A stretch of DNA of 44,042 bases from Clostridia bacterium (GCA_017428085.1 JAFRRP010000053.1:1-44042), one strand, 5' to 3'. Counted from the first letter of the stretch, positions 15,571-23,618 are shown. Numbers and translations: made by a program. The notes: generated from the letters alone by a model not told the origin.

Positions 15571-15587
15571 TATGCCTTTTCCCTGTA

Positions 15588-15616
15588 TTGACTAACGCGC
15601 CGGAAAAAGATATAAT
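15588..15616 (+). promoter_or_regulatory. Sigma-A promoter of the dockerin/SIS operon
   Basis: TTGACT (15588-15593), 17-bp spacer, perfect TATAAT (15611-15616). It probably drives 15699 through at least 19242. Confidence 0.75.
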
Positions 15617-15698
15617 GAATTGATAAAGGATCGATAAAGGCAGCACCGCGCAAATGCGGGGCGCGGTGTCGCCGAAAGACAAGTCGGAGGGATCGAGG

Positions 15699-17012
15699 AT
15701 GCGCAAACGGGTGTTGTGCCTGATCGCCGCGGCGCTGCTGGCGCTGGGGCTTATGACGCCTGTTTCCGGTTCCGTGCCCTACGTGACGGATTCCCTTGAA
15801 CCCCCCGTGCTGACGCTGGCAGAAGAACGGATCACCGGGACGGACCGTATCATTTCGCTGACCTATTCCGCCCGTACGGCGGAGGTGGAGACGGTGCGCA
15901 AAGCGTATCTGGAAAAACTGCTGGAGGAACATACGGAGGAGGAGATCGCTGCTTCCGACGCGGCGTGGATCCTGCACGAAACCGTCGTGTTCTGCGAGGC
16001 GTCCGTCGACGGGAAAGAATGGATCGCGGTGAAAACGCTGGCGCCGGATGGCGCCGCCGCGGAGCTTTCCCTGTTCGGCGATATCATGCCCGCGCTGGCG
16101 AAGGGCGGCGTGGAGATGTACCGCAGGATCTACGGCTTCGACTATTCGCTGCGGTTGGTGACGGCGTCAGACGATTACGACCCGCAGGGGAGCAACCGCG
16201 TGTTCGCGGCCGGCGCTCCCTCCGAAACGGCCTCCTTCCGCTGTCCGGAGTTCACGTTCGTGGACTGCGTGGTCCCGGACGATGCCGAACTGACGCTGGA
16301 CTATCCCGCGTTTATGTATTATCCCAACGAAACGGAGCTGCCTCTGCCTTATCCCACCCGCCGGGGTTACTTTTTTGCCGGCTGGCTGAAGTGGAGCGGC
16401 GGTTATACGGAGACGGTGCCCGCCGGTTCGCGGTATTTCCGCGTCACCGCGCAATGGGAGCCGCGCGCCTACGCGGTCAACTATGTGCTGGCCACCGATA
16501 TCAAATTCAATTTCGGGCGGGCGAACAACAGCGCCAACCCCACGAAGCACACCGTGGGCGACAGCGAAACGCTGTACGACGTCAAATCCCCCGTGGGCGG
16601 GTATTCCTTCGACGGCTGGTACCTGACGGAGGATTTCTCCGGCGAAAGGCTGACGAATATCCCGGCGGATACCGTCGGCGATATCATCCTGTACGCCAAA
16701 TGGGCGACCTTTGAGGAGCTGGAGGCGCGGGAGAAGGCCGAAAAGGAGGCATACGCCCGTTCGCTGCACTACGGCGATCTGGATCTGGACGGCAATCTTT
16801 CCGCCGCCGACGCCCGGCTGGCGCTGCGGCTTTCCGTGGGGCTGGAACAGCTTTCCCCGGAGGCGCTGCGCCGCGCCGACCTTTTCGACACGGGCATCGT
16901 CACCGCCGCCAACGCGCGGTCGATCCTGCGGGTGGCCGTAGGGCTGGACAGCCTGTACGATATCCTGCATGAAAGCGGAATCATCAAAGGAAACGAGTTG
17001 GATAGAGTATGA
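15699..17012 (+). CDS. Secreted protein with InlB-type repeats and dockerin-like end
   Basis: 437 residues. The signal peptide runs to about residue 24. After an unassigned N-terminal half come Listeria-Bacteroides (InlB B) repeats: YPTRRGYFFAGWLKWSGG with TAQWEP, and GGYSFDGWYLTEDFSG with LYAKWA. After a short charged helix there is a dockerin-like pair, GDLDLDGNLSAADARLALRL and ADLFDTGIVTAANARSILRV, each ending VGL. The first copy keeps the calcium-loop acids; the second has mostly lost them. Dockerins bind cohesins, but no cohesin is encoded here. The ATG at 15699 follows GGAGG. The stop overlaps the next start (ATGA), so this is one operon with the SIS gene. Confidence 0.85.
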   Translation: MRKRVLCLIAAALLALGLMTPVSGSVPYVTDSLEPPVLTLAEERITGTDRIISLTYSARTAEVETVRKAYLEKLLEEHTEEEIAASDAAWILHETVVFCEASVDGKEWIAVKTLAPDGAAAELSLFGDIMPALAKGGVEMYRRIYGFDYSLRLVTASDDYDPQGSNRVFAAGAPSETASFRCPEFTFVDCVVPDDAELTLDYPAFMYYPNETELPLPYPTRRGYFFAGWLKWSGGYTETVPAGSRYFRVTAQWEPRAYAVNYVLATDIKFNFGRANNSANPTKHTVGDSETLYDVKSPVGGYSFDGWYLTEDFSGERLTNIPADTVGDIILYAKWATFEELEAREKAEKEAYARSLHYGDLDLDGNLSAADARLALRLSVGLEQLSPEALRRADLFDTGIVTAANARSILRVAVGLDSLYDILHESGIIKGNELDRV

Positions 17013-17752
17013 CGTACACCGAAAAGTATTTTGACCACGTGACGAAGCTGCTGGGCGTCGTTCTGGAAACCCAGCAGGATACGATCCGGGCGCTGGCGCG
17101 AAAGGCGTTCGAGGTGTCGCAGGCGGGCGGCAGGCTGTTTATCTTCGGCTGCTCCCACGCCTCCATTCTGGCGCAGGAGGCCTTTTACCGCACCGGCGGG
17201 CTCGTCATCATGAACCCCATCATGGCGAAGGGGCTGACGCTGGAGACCGTGCCTGTCACCGCTACCACCGCGCTGGAGCGTAAACCCGAATACGCCTTGG
17301 AGATACTGGATTCCGTGCCCGTCGGCGCGGGCGATCTGCTGATCATCCACTCCGTCTCCGGGCGCAACGGCGTGCCGGTGGAGATGGCGCTGGAGGCGAA
17401 GCGCCGCGGTATTTTCACGGCGGCGATCACGAACGTCACCACCTCCTCCGCGTCTTCCTCGCGGCATCCCTCCGGCAAGCGGCTGTTCGAGGTGTGCGAT
17501 CTGGTGATCGACAACTGCGGCTGCGTGGGCGACGCGGCGATCCCCATCGAGGGCTTCCGCGGCAAAACGGCCGCCACCTCCACCGTCACGGGGGCCGCCA
17601 TCGTCAACGCCTTCTGCGCCGAGGTGGCGGGGCTGTACGTGGAACACGGGCTGGAACCGCCGGTGTTCATGAGCGCCAACGTGGACGGCGGCGACGCGTA
17701 CAACGAAGCCATGCTGGAACGTTACAAAGACAGAATAACCTATCAGGGATGA
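17009..17752 (+). CDS. SIS-domain phosphosugar-binding protein (UPF0309-like)
   Basis: 247 residues covering one SIS (sugar isomerase) domain. The fold is marked by GRLFIFGCSHASILAQEAFY near the start, a central GDLLIIHSVSGRNGVPVEMA loop and the later AAITNVTTSSASSS stretch. These Ser/Thr-rich loops bind phosphosugars in the family. The overall sequence resembles the UPF0309 group, whose members are cytosolic and often sit with amino-sugar genes, but the exact reaction is not known. It overlaps the dockerin gene upstream by 4 nt and is followed after 5 nt by another secreted dockerin protein gene, a curious mix of cytosolic and exported products. Confidence 0.9.
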   Translation: MTYTEKYFDHVTKLLGVVLETQQDTIRALARKAFEVSQAGGRLFIFGCSHASILAQEAFYRTGGLVIMNPIMAKGLTLETVPVTATTALERKPEYALEILDSVPVGAGDLLIIHSVSGRNGVPVEMALEAKRRGIFTAAITNVTTSSASSSRHPSGKRLFEVCDLVIDNCGCVGDAAIPIEGFRGKTAATSTVTGAAIVNAFCAEVAGLYVEHGLEPPVFMSANVDGGDAYNEAMLERYKDRITYQG

Positions 17753-17757
17753 GAAAA

Positions 17758-19242
17758 ATGAGACGATTTTCAGCGGTCCTTCTGGCGCTGGTCCTGCTGT
17801 GGGCGACGACGCCCGCGGCGCTGGCGGCCGACAAGGGCGCTTACAAGGTAATAGCGGAAGCGGCCGGGGTGTATGCGGAACAGAGCATCACCGCCACGAA
17901 GCTGGGGGAGGTCTATGCCGGCACGGTGCTGGACGTGACCGCCGTTTCCCGCGGGTTCGGGCAGGTCAAGGTGAAGTCCACCGGCATCACCGGCTGGGTG
18001 CAGCTGTCCCAGATGGAATACCTGGGGGGCGAGGTCACGGGCGAAGTGACGGGCATCCGCGTGACGCCGCCGGACAAGACCGTCTACGTGCAGGACGCGG
18101 AGCAGCTGGACCTGACCGGCATGAAGGTCTACGCGGTCTACGACAGCGGCATCCGGATCACCGTCACGGGCTTTGAGGTGTACTGCGACGCGATGGATAC
18201 GCTGGGCGAAAAGGAGGTCCGCGTGACCTACACGCCCAAGGGGAGCACGAAAACCTTTACCGACTCCTTCAAGGTGACCGTGGAGCGTTACCCCGTAACG
18301 CGGCTCACGCTGATCGCGGCCCCGACGCGGTCGCTGTATCTGGAGCATGAAAAGCTGGATCTTTCCGGGCTGGTGATGAAGCTGACCTTTGCGGACGGCC
18401 GCCCGGAGCAGATGCTGACGGACGAGGATATCGCCGCGGACCCGAATTTCACAGTTTCCGGCTGCTGCGGCGAGGCCCCGGGCAAGCCGTTGGAAAAGGG
18501 CGAACACACCGTCACGGTGACCTACCGTTACGAGGATATCGCCGCCTCTTTCCCGGTCAGCGTCACGCCCCGTACGCTGGTGTCCCTGACGATCACCCGG
18601 CAGCCGGAAACGCTTGTCACCCACCACCGGGACCGGGACCCCGACATCAGCGGGCTGCTGCTGAAGGCGGAATACGACAACGGCGAGACGGAGGAGATCG
18701 AAAGCTACGACTGTCAGGTCGTCTGCGATCCGTCCGCGTTTATCCTCGGCGCCGAAAACCCGGTGGACGTGACCTACGGCGGCAAAACGGTGCGGCTGTA
18801 CTATAAGCTGTCGCTGAACGACGTGACGGGCATCCAGGCGGTGCCGCCCAAAAAGCTCAGCTTTATTATGGGCGAGGAGATCGACCTCAGCGGGCTGAAG
18901 GTGCGGCTGGTCTACGCCGACGGCACCTTTGAGAATATCACCGATTACGAGATGACGGAGATAGACCCCGAACGGGAGGGCAGCCAGAACATCATCGTGC
19001 GCTACGGCGAGTATTCGGACGTGTTCACCATCAATATCACCACGGTGTTCCGCAGGGGCGACGTGAACGGCGACGGCAAGGTGGAGCCGGAGGACGCGCG
19101 CCTGACGCTGCGCGCCTCCGTGGGCTTTATCCGGTTTGCCGCGTCGGCGTTCGCCGCCGCCGATATCGACGGCGACAACGAGATATCCCCCGCCGACGCG
19201 CGGATGATCCTGCGGGCGAGCGTGGGGTTGGAGAAACTGTAA
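17758..19242 (+). CDS. Secreted SH3-Big3-dockerin protein
   Basis: 494 residues. The signal peptide ends at ALA-AD. An SH3-like domain (about 30-90) carries YKVIAEAAGVYAEQS and GWVQLSQMEYL. Four Big_3-type Ig-like modules follow, each with a DLSG-like core: LDLTGMKVYAVYDSG, LDLSGLVMKLTFADG, PDISGLLLKAEYDNG and IDLSGLKVRLVYADG. The C-terminus is a complete dockerin pair, GDVNGDGKVEPEDARLTLRA and ADIDGDNEISPADARMILRA, both keeping calcium-loop acids. No catalytic domain is seen, so it looks like an adhesin or scaffold accessory. The ATG at 17758 is chosen because AGGG is well spaced. An in-frame ATG at 17749 overlaps the SIS stop. Confidence 0.88.
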   Translation: MRRFSAVLLALVLLWATTPAALAADKGAYKVIAEAAGVYAEQSITATKLGEVYAGTVLDVTAVSRGFGQVKVKSTGITGWVQLSQMEYLGGEVTGEVTGIRVTPPDKTVYVQDAEQLDLTGMKVYAVYDSGIRITVTGFEVYCDAMDTLGEKEVRVTYTPKGSTKTFTDSFKVTVERYPVTRLTLIAAPTRSLYLEHEKLDLSGLVMKLTFADGRPEQMLTDEDIAADPNFTVSGCCGEAPGKPLEKGEHTVTVTYRYEDIAASFPVSVTPRTLVSLTITRQPETLVTHHRDRDPDISGLLLKAEYDNGETEEIESYDCQVVCDPSAFILGAENPVDVTYGGKTVRLYYKLSLNDVTGIQAVPPKKLSFIMGEEIDLSGLKVRLVYADGTFENITDYEMTEIDPEREGSQNIIVRYGEYSDVFTINITTVFRRGDVNGDGKVEPEDARLTLRASVGFIRFAASAFAAADIDGDNEISPADARMILRASVGLEKL

Positions 19243-19251
19243 AAAACCTGA

Positions 19252-19274
19252 TTTGCCGATATGGCCTCGGCAAA
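19252..19274 (+). other. Short hairpin between dockerin and DUF1292 genes
   Basis: TTTGCCGA (19252-19259) pairs with TCGGCAAA (19267-19274). There is no U-tract after it, so it may attenuate or process the mRNA rather than terminate it. Confidence 0.35.
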
Positions 19275-19304
19275 CTGCCAATTTGATATAAGGAGAGCAC
19301 AACA

Positions 19305-19613
19305 ATGGCAACAAAAGACCAAAAGCCCCTCGACGAGACCGGCGAGGGCGAGATCCTTGAGTTTGAGGACGAAAACGGCAACGTGGAGAAATACGAATTC
19401 CTCGACATGATCGAGTACAAGGGCGCGGATTACGCCGTGCTGCTGCCGGCGACGGAAAACGAGGAAGAAGCCGTCAACGTGTACATCTTCGAGGTGGTGG
19501 AGGAGCTGGATTCCGACACCGACACCTATCTGGGCCTTGACGACCAGCAGCTGATCGACGAGGTCTACGCCGTGTTCATGGAAAAGCACAAGGACGATTT
19601 CAACTTTGTCTGA
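19305..19613 (+). CDS. DUF1292 family protein (UPF0473-like)
   Basis: 102 residues, very acidic, with the DUF1292 pattern: DENGNVEKYEFLDMIEYKG, then YAVLLPATENEEEAVNVYIF and a C-terminal DEVYAVFMEKHKDDF. The family is widespread in Firmicutes, cytosolic and of unknown role. AAGGAG precedes the ATG. The stop overlaps the radical SAM start (TGATG), indicating translational coupling. Confidence 0.92.
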   Translation: MATKDQKPLDETGEGEILEFEDENGNVEKYEFLDMIEYKGADYAVLLPATENEEEAVNVYIFEVVEELDSDTDTYLGLDDQQLIDEVYAVFMEKHKDDFNFV

Positions 19614-20452
19614 TGCTGAAAAAGGCGTATCTGGAGATCACCGACGTATGCAACCTGAATTGCTCTTTTTGCCGCGGCGCCACGCGCGAAAAGGGCTTTT
19701 TGTCGGTGGACCGTTTCCGCATCGCGGCGGAGAAGCTGCGCCCTTTCACGGAATACCTCTACCTGCACCTGATGGGGGAGCCGCTGCTGCACCCGCGATT
19801 GGATGAGATCTTGGCGGTGTGCGCGCAGCTGGGGTTCAAAGCGGTCGTCACCACCAACGGCGTCCTGCTGCCGGAAAAAGCGGCGCTGCTGGCGAAAGCC
19901 CCGGCGCTGTACAAGGCCAGCGTGTCGCTGCACTCCTTTGAAGGCAGCGGCGGTCAGCCGGGGGAGTTGTTGGAACGTTATTTGAACGGCGTGTGCGAAG
20001 CGGTAAAACCGTTGGCGCGGCGCGGGGTCATCGTGGCCCTGCGGCTTTGGAACGGCGGCGGCGCGGACCGCTGCAACGGCGAGATCCTGCGGCTGCTGCA
20101 CGATCGGTTCCCCGGCGAATGGCGGGACCACCGCGCCGGGCATACGCTTGCGCCCGGCGTCTATCTGGAATACGGCGACCGGTTCGACTGGCCGGACCTG
20201 ACGGCGGGGGAGAAGGACGTGTGCTTCTGCATGGGGCTGCGGGACCAGATCGGCGTGCTGTACGACGGCACGGTGGTGCCCTGCTGCCTGGACGCGGACG
20301 GCGCGATCCCGCTGGGCAATCTCTTTACGGACGACCTCGGCGACATTCTGGCTTCCCCCCGAGCGAAGGCGATCTACGACGGTTTTTCCCGGGGCAGCGC
20401 CGTCGAGGCTTTGTGCCGACGCTGCGGCTACGCGGAACGGTTCTCAAGGTGA
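19613..20452 (+). CDS. Radical SAM/SPASM-like protein
   Basis: 279 residues. The radical SAM cluster motif is CNLNCSFC (Cys13, Cys17, Cys20), followed by HLMGEPLLHP, the GGE-like SAM-binding region, and VVTTNGVLL. The C-terminal part contains extra cysteines: CFCMG (Cys204, Cys206), VPCCLDADG and LCRRCGYAE, matching a SPASM or twitch extension that holds auxiliary iron-sulfur clusters. Such enzymes often modify peptides or act as anaerobic maturases. No small precursor peptide or partner enzyme is seen next to it, apart from the acidic DUF1292 protein upstream. The substrate is unknown. It overlaps the DUF1292 stop by one base. Confidence 0.88.
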   Translation: MLKKAYLEITDVCNLNCSFCRGATREKGFLSVDRFRIAAEKLRPFTEYLYLHLMGEPLLHPRLDEILAVCAQLGFKAVVTTNGVLLPEKAALLAKAPALYKASVSLHSFEGSGGQPGELLERYLNGVCEAVKPLARRGVIVALRLWNGGGADRCNGEILRLLHDRFPGEWRDHRAGHTLAPGVYLEYGDRFDWPDLTAGEKDVCFCMGLRDQIGVLYDGTVVPCCLDADGAIPLGNLFTDDLGDILASPRAKAIYDGFSRGSAVEALCRRCGYAERFSR

Positions 20453-20480
20453 GGATCTGCCGGAAAAAAGGCCGTTTCCT

Positions 20481-20515
20481 CAACACACAACACGCAACGC
20501 TCAACGCTCAATACT
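20481..20515 (-). repeat. Heptamer array overlapping the small ORF stop
   Basis: Five in-phase units (plus strand CAACACA, CAACACG, CAACGCT, CAACGCT, CAATACT). On the coding strand of the small gene they read TTGAGCG-like and supply its last codons and TGA stop (20501-20503). Confidence 0.85.
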
Positions 20516-20668
20516 TAAAAAAAACAGCTCCTCCGTCACGGGGAGCTGTTGCTGCGCGCCGAGGAACCGGCGTTCGGTGTTGTCCTTGGCGATCAGCACG
20601 CCGCAGATCGTCCCGGCGATACACGCCGCGGCCACGACGATAAGAAGAAAGCGTTTGTATAGTTCCAT
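20501..20668 (-). CDS. Small membrane protein with terminator inside the frame
   Basis: 55 codons starting MELYKRFLLIVVAAACIAG, one membrane helix (about 5-26), then a polar tail. AAGGAT lies upstream of the ATG. It is 59 nt downstream of spoIIP on the same strand and so probably in the same transcript. The codons for QQLPVTEELFF are also a rho-independent terminator: AACAGCTCC/GGAGCTGTT followed by eight T. The in-frame stop comes only in the heptamer array past the T-run, so an efficiently terminated transcript would lack a stop codon. This recalls E. coli arfA, but there is no sequence similarity. Function unknown. Confidence 0.7.
   Translation of the reverse strand: MELYKRFLLIVVAAACIAGTICGVLIAKDNTERRFLGAQQQLPVTEELFFLSIER
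20515..20550 (-). terminator. Terminator of the gpr-spoIIP transcript
   Basis: Minus-strand 9-bp stem AACAGCTCC/GGAGCTGTT with a loop of about 10 nt and a run of eight T. It lies inside the coding frame of the small membrane protein. Confidence 0.85.
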
Positions 20669-20727
20669 GCAGCATCCTTTTTGAGAATTGAGAGATAACG
20701 GGAAAAAGCGGCCGCGCTGCCCGGGGA

Positions 20728-21792
20728 TCAGTCCGATGCCGCCGACACGCAGTCCGCAAGCACGTCCCCGATCAGTCGGGCGGAGAAGATCGCCTCCTCC
20801 AGCGTGTTCACCTCGGTGCCGATCTCCAGCAGAACGGAATGCTCCGTCAGATCCATGTTGTACCGGCGGGGGCAGAAGTACAGGGGCTTCATCAGCCCCA
20901 TATATTTTGCCTGCGCGGCCTTTTGCAATTGCAGCGCGAAGGCCAGATTGCTTTCCCAGTGGGGAAACGTGATATCGCCCTCCTCCGCGCCGGTCAGGAT
21001 CATGATCTGCGCCGCCTTTTTGCCGTCGATGACGGCGGTGGGCTTGATATGCCTGCCGTTTTCCTTCAGCGCGTCCCGGTGTACGTCGATGGCGATCTGC
21101 AGGGTGGGGTATTCCTCCAGATAGGCCAGCGCCGTTTTCCGGGATCGGGCGTAGGCCCCGTCGTATTCGTCGTCGTAGGCGTTTCGGTCGTGGATCACGC
21201 CCACGCCGCGTTGTTCCAGCACGGCGCACAGCTCGTCGCCGATGCGCAGCATGTTCCGGTCGCTTTCGTTCCGGTGGGTGGGGACGTCCGGGTAGTAAAG
21301 CCCGTCGCCGTTCAGCGCGTAGCTTTCGCTGGTGTGCGTGTGGTAGATCAGCACGACGGGTGCGGAACGGTCCTCCACAGTCAGACCGGCCCCTTCTTCC
21401 AGCAGCGCGGCGAAGTCCGGCTGCCGCGTGTCCGTGGCGTTGCGGATCGCCACGTCGCCGAGGATATCCGTGGCGTGGTCCGTCACGAAAAAGGTCTCCT
21501 TTACCGTGTCCTGCGCGCCGTCCGCGTCATGGGTCTCGGCAAACGCCTGCCGCATGGCGGCAACGTCCGGCGGGGTCTGTGTCAGGTCAAGGGGTTCCGT
21601 CGGCGTTTCTGCCTGCCCGCCGCCGTCGGTCCCTGTGCGTTCTTCGGTATCGCCGAGAGATACCGGCTCCGCGGGGCTGGCGGCGTCCGGCCGTTTCACG
21701 CCGCCCACCCGCGCCACCAGCGCCACGGTAAACACGCCGATGGCCAGCGCCGCCCCCAGTCTGTATAAATATCCCGCGTCGTCCCGCCGCAT
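20728..21792 (-). CDS. spoIIP: Stage II sporulation protein P
   Basis: 354 residues. One N-terminal membrane helix (about 12-32), an acidic low-complexity spacer, then the SpoIIP amidase/endopeptidase domain with IYHTHTSESY, IDVHRDALKENGRHIKPTAV, FCPRRYNMDLTEHS and LLEIGTEVNTLEEA. SpoIIP degrades peptidoglycan with SpoIID to drive membrane migration during engulfment. The ATG at 21792 is chosen from the position of the hydrophobic segment and the GA-rich site upstream; the longer frame runs through repeat sequence. A sigma-E-like promoter lies directly upstream, matching the known control of this gene in Bacillus. gpr upstream is the conserved neighbour. Confidence 0.95.
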   Translation of the reverse strand: MRRDDAGYLYRLGAALAIGVFTVALVARVGGVKRPDAASPAEPVSLGDTEERTGTDGGGQAETPTEPLDLTQTPPDVAAMRQAFAETHDADGAQDTVKETFFVTDHATDILGDVAIRNATDTRQPDFAALLEEGAGLTVEDRSAPVVLIYHTHTSESYALNGDGLYYPDVPTHRNESDRNMLRIGDELCAVLEQRGVGVIHDRNAYDDEYDGAYARSRKTALAYLEEYPTLQIAIDVHRDALKENGRHIKPTAVIDGKKAAQIMILTGAEEGDITFPHWESNLAFALQLQKAAQAKYMGLMKPLYFCPRRYNMDLTEHSVLLEIGTEVNTLEEAIFSARLIGDVLADCVSAASD

Positions 21793-21815
21793 ATCCGCCG
21801 CCCCTCTCTTGAAGT

Positions 21816-21844
21816 AATATATGTGGCGGGGGAGGGAGATATGA
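21816..21844 (-). promoter_or_regulatory. Candidate sigma-E promoter of spoIIP
   Basis: Minus-strand TCATATC (21838-21844), 14-bp spacer, CATATATT (21816-21823), close to the sigma-E consensus kmATATT-N14-CATACAnT with one mismatch in each element. The -35 element touches the end of a heptamer array. Confidence 0.5.
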
Positions 21845-21921
21845 GTTCGGAATTCGAAAACCGAACTCCGAACTGTCAACGGCGCAAGGCGCCGTGCTGC
21901 AATTGCGACGCTTCGCGTCGC
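21844..21921. repeat. Heptamers, REP core and hairpin between gpr and spoIIP
   Basis: After the gpr stop on the minus strand come GCGACGC/GCGTCGC (21905-21921), the REP core GGCGCAAGGCGCCGTGC (21881-21897), then two AGTTCGG heptamers (21861-21874) and an inverted partner (21844-21857). Three repeat types are stacked in under 80 bp. Confidence 0.75.
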
Positions 21922-21922
21922 C

Positions 21923-22789
21923 TCACATCAGAGCCGCGATCTCTTCCCTTGTCAGCTCCTTTTGCAGCACGCAGTTGACCGCCAGCGCGATGAACCGGGC
22001 GGCGGAAGCCGTGATCACGTCCGTGTCCCGGGGCGTCACCATCATTTCGGCGTATTCGCAGGGCGCGTCGGCGCAGTCTTCATAGGCCCCCAGCACATCG
22101 TGGGCCAGACTGGCGGCGTCCACCACCGTGGGCACCCCCACGGCGATCACCGGCACGCCCAGCGTTTTTTCGTCCACCGCCTTGCGGCTGTTGCCCACGC
22201 CGGAGCCCGGCTGGATGCCCGTGTCGCACAGCTGCACCGTCTTGGCAAGGCGCGAGACGCTTCTGGCCGCCAGCGCGTCCACGGTCAGCACCGCCGCGGG
22301 CTTGACCCGCTGCACCACGCTTGCGATGATCTCCGTGGATTCAATGCCCGTTTTGCCCGCCACGCCGGGCGTCAGCACGCTGACCGTGCGCAGCCCCGGC
22401 AGGCCCAGCTCTTTCTTCATTTCCTCCGGCAGGTGGCGGGTGGCGATGATCTGCGAAGCGCACTCCGGGCCCAGCGCGTCCGGCGTGATATCCGTGTTGC
22501 CCAACCCCACGGCAAGGATATGCCCCTCCCGCGGCAAAAGCTGCTCCAGCGCGTCGCACAGCGCGTCCAGACGGCCGTCGGAAAGAGAGGAGCTGTCCGG
22601 GAAGCCGTCTGTCTCCAGCGTGATATATTTTCCCACGGGCTTCTGGATCGCCTCCGCCCCCGCCTCGTTCAGTATCTCGATCACGGTGGTAACGCAGCCG
22701 CCGTTGTCGCTGCGCTCCATGCGTACGCCGGGCGGATCGCCGCCCCGGCACATCTCCCGCCGTTCCACCGCCAGATCTGTCCGTATCAT
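21923..22789 (-). CDS. gpr: Germination protease GPR
   Basis: 288 residues, the spore protease that degrades small acid-soluble proteins during germination. Family markers are RTDLAVE at the start, AVGLGNTDITPDALGP, LTPGVAGKTGIEST, TVDALAARSVSRL, LCDTGIQPGSGVGNSR and VTPRDTDVI at the end. Only four residues (MIRT) precede the DLAVE segment, so the inhibitory pro-sequence seen in Bacillus is almost absent. I believe short pro-sequences are usual in clostridia, and no in-frame upstream start was found. A perfect sigma-G -10 element lies upstream. It is divergent from rpsT, a neighbourhood conserved in many Firmicutes. Confidence 0.96.
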   Translation of the reverse strand: MIRTDLAVERREMCRGGDPPGVRMERSDNGGCVTTVIEILNEAGAEAIQKPVGKYITLETDGFPDSSSLSDGRLDALCDALEQLLPREGHILAVGLGNTDITPDALGPECASQIIATRHLPEEMKKELGLPGLRTVSVLTPGVAGKTGIESTEIIASVVQRVKPAAVLTVDALAARSVSRLAKTVQLCDTGIQPGSGVGNSRKAVDEKTLGVPVIAVGVPTVVDAASLAHDVLGAYEDCADAPCEYAEMMVTPRDTDVITASAARFIALAVNCVLQKELTREEIAALM

Positions 22790-22818
22790 ATCGTCACCCG
22801 CCGTATCTCTTTTGAGAA

Positions 22819-22847
22819 TAGTATGGTCCTTTGCCCGCGAAATAAAC
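22819..22847 (-). promoter_or_regulatory. Candidate sigma-G promoter of gpr
   Basis: Minus-strand GTTTA (22843-22847), 17-bp spacer, CATACTA (22819-22825). The -10 matches the sigma-G consensus CATnmTA fully; the -35 has one mismatch to GhATr. The start codon is about 30 bp downstream, with GGGTGA as ribosome site. Confidence 0.5.
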
Positions 22848-22887
22848 GGGCGCCGTAAAAATCAAAAAAGATTTTGCAAAAAAAGTG

Positions 22888-22916
22888 TTGCATTTGCGGT
22901 TCCTTTATGATATGAT
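22888..22916 (+). promoter_or_regulatory. Sigma-A promoter of rpsT
   Basis: TTGCAT (22888-22893), 17-bp spacer, TATGAT (22911-22916), close to the strong ribosome site of rpsT. Confidence 0.65.
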
Positions 22917-22946
22917 TATTTCCTAAAGAAGGAGGTGTCAGGAACT

Positions 22947-23210
22947 ATGCCCAATATCAAGTCCGCAAAAAAGCGCGTTCTTGTCAATAAGACCAAGGCA
23001 GCCCGCAACAAATCCGCCAAGTCGGCTCTTAAGACCGCGATCAAGAAGGCGAATACCGCCATCGAGACCAACGCCGCCGATAAGGAAGAGCTGGTAAAGG
23101 CCGCCTGCAAAAAGATCGACCAGGCTGCCGCCAAGGGTCTGATCCACAAGAACAACGCGGCGCACAAAAAGTCCGCTCTGGCGCTGAAGCTGAACAAGAC
23201 CAACGCGTAA
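22947..23210 (+). CDS. rpsT: 30S ribosomal protein S20
   Basis: 87 residues, normal for bS20, very basic and helical: MPNIKSAKKRVLVNKTKAAR, then NKSAKSALKTAIKKANTAI and the C-terminal AAAKGLIHKNNAAHKKSALA. It binds 16S rRNA in the body of the small subunit. The ATG at 22947 has GGAGGT 10 nt upstream; the longer frame from 22935 includes the ribosome site and is rejected. Single-gene transcript with its own promoter and terminator. Confidence 0.98.
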   Translation: MPNIKSAKKRVLVNKTKAARNKSAKSALKTAIKKANTAIETNAADKEELVKAACKKIDQAAAKGLIHKNNAAHKKSALALKLNKTNA

Positions 23211-23265
23211 TTCCCTGCAGCTTTGCAGGCGCTGCCGCCGACCCGGGCAGCGTTCCGCAGACCAT

Positions 23266-23305
23266 CGGTAAACGGACCGTGTTCAACCGTTTACCGGCCA
23301 TTTTT
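23266..23305 (+). terminator. Terminator of rpsT
   Basis: CGGTAAACGG (23266-23275) pairs with CCGTTTACCG (23287-23296), followed by CCATTTTT. Confidence 0.8.
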
Positions 23306-23322
23306 GAAAGGACGGTATCGTT

Positions 23323-23493
23323 ATGAGTAAGATTCTGAAGATCGTTGCGATCGTTATTGCTGTTGCCGCTGCAATCGCAGGTATATATGTCGTTGTGACC
23401 AAGTTCCTCAACAAGAAACAGAGCGCCTCCGACGAGGAGAATTACGTTTCCTGCTCCTGTGAGGAGGATTTTACGTCCGAAAAGATCGGATAA
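23323..23493 (+). CDS. Small single-pass membrane protein
   Basis: 56 residues: MSKILKIVAIVIAVAAAIAG, a membrane helix (about 4-30), then a short polar tail with KKQSASDEENYVSCSCEED containing a Cys-x-Cys pair. AAAGGACGG precedes the ATG, and the gene lies between two terminators, so it is either expressed by readthrough from rpsT or from a promoter I did not identify. The composition and codon use look genuine. No family was recognised. Confidence 0.75.
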   Translation: MSKILKIVAIVIAVAAAIAGIYVVVTKFLNKKQSASDEENYVSCSCEEDFTSEKIG

Positions 23494-23566
23494 CAGCGGG
23501 CAAACCGCTGACGTTCGTATATTCCGCCGCTGTGCCCGCCCCCGCGGGTACAGGCGAAGTATAAAG

Positions 23567-23597
23567 AAAAGACGGTCTTTGCCGTCTTTTTTCTTCT
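23567..23597 (+). terminator. Terminator after the 56-residue protein gene
   Basis: AAAAGACGG/CCGTCTTTT hairpin with a TTTTTTC tail. Confidence 0.85.
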
Positions 23598-23618
23598 TCC
23601 GCGTAAAGGAGGATCGCT

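Noticed and set aside
20501..21229. 242-codon frame extending the small membrane protein gene upstream
   Set aside because: It runs through spoIIP in another frame and is Arg-rich. The real start is the ATG at 20668 with its own ribosome site.
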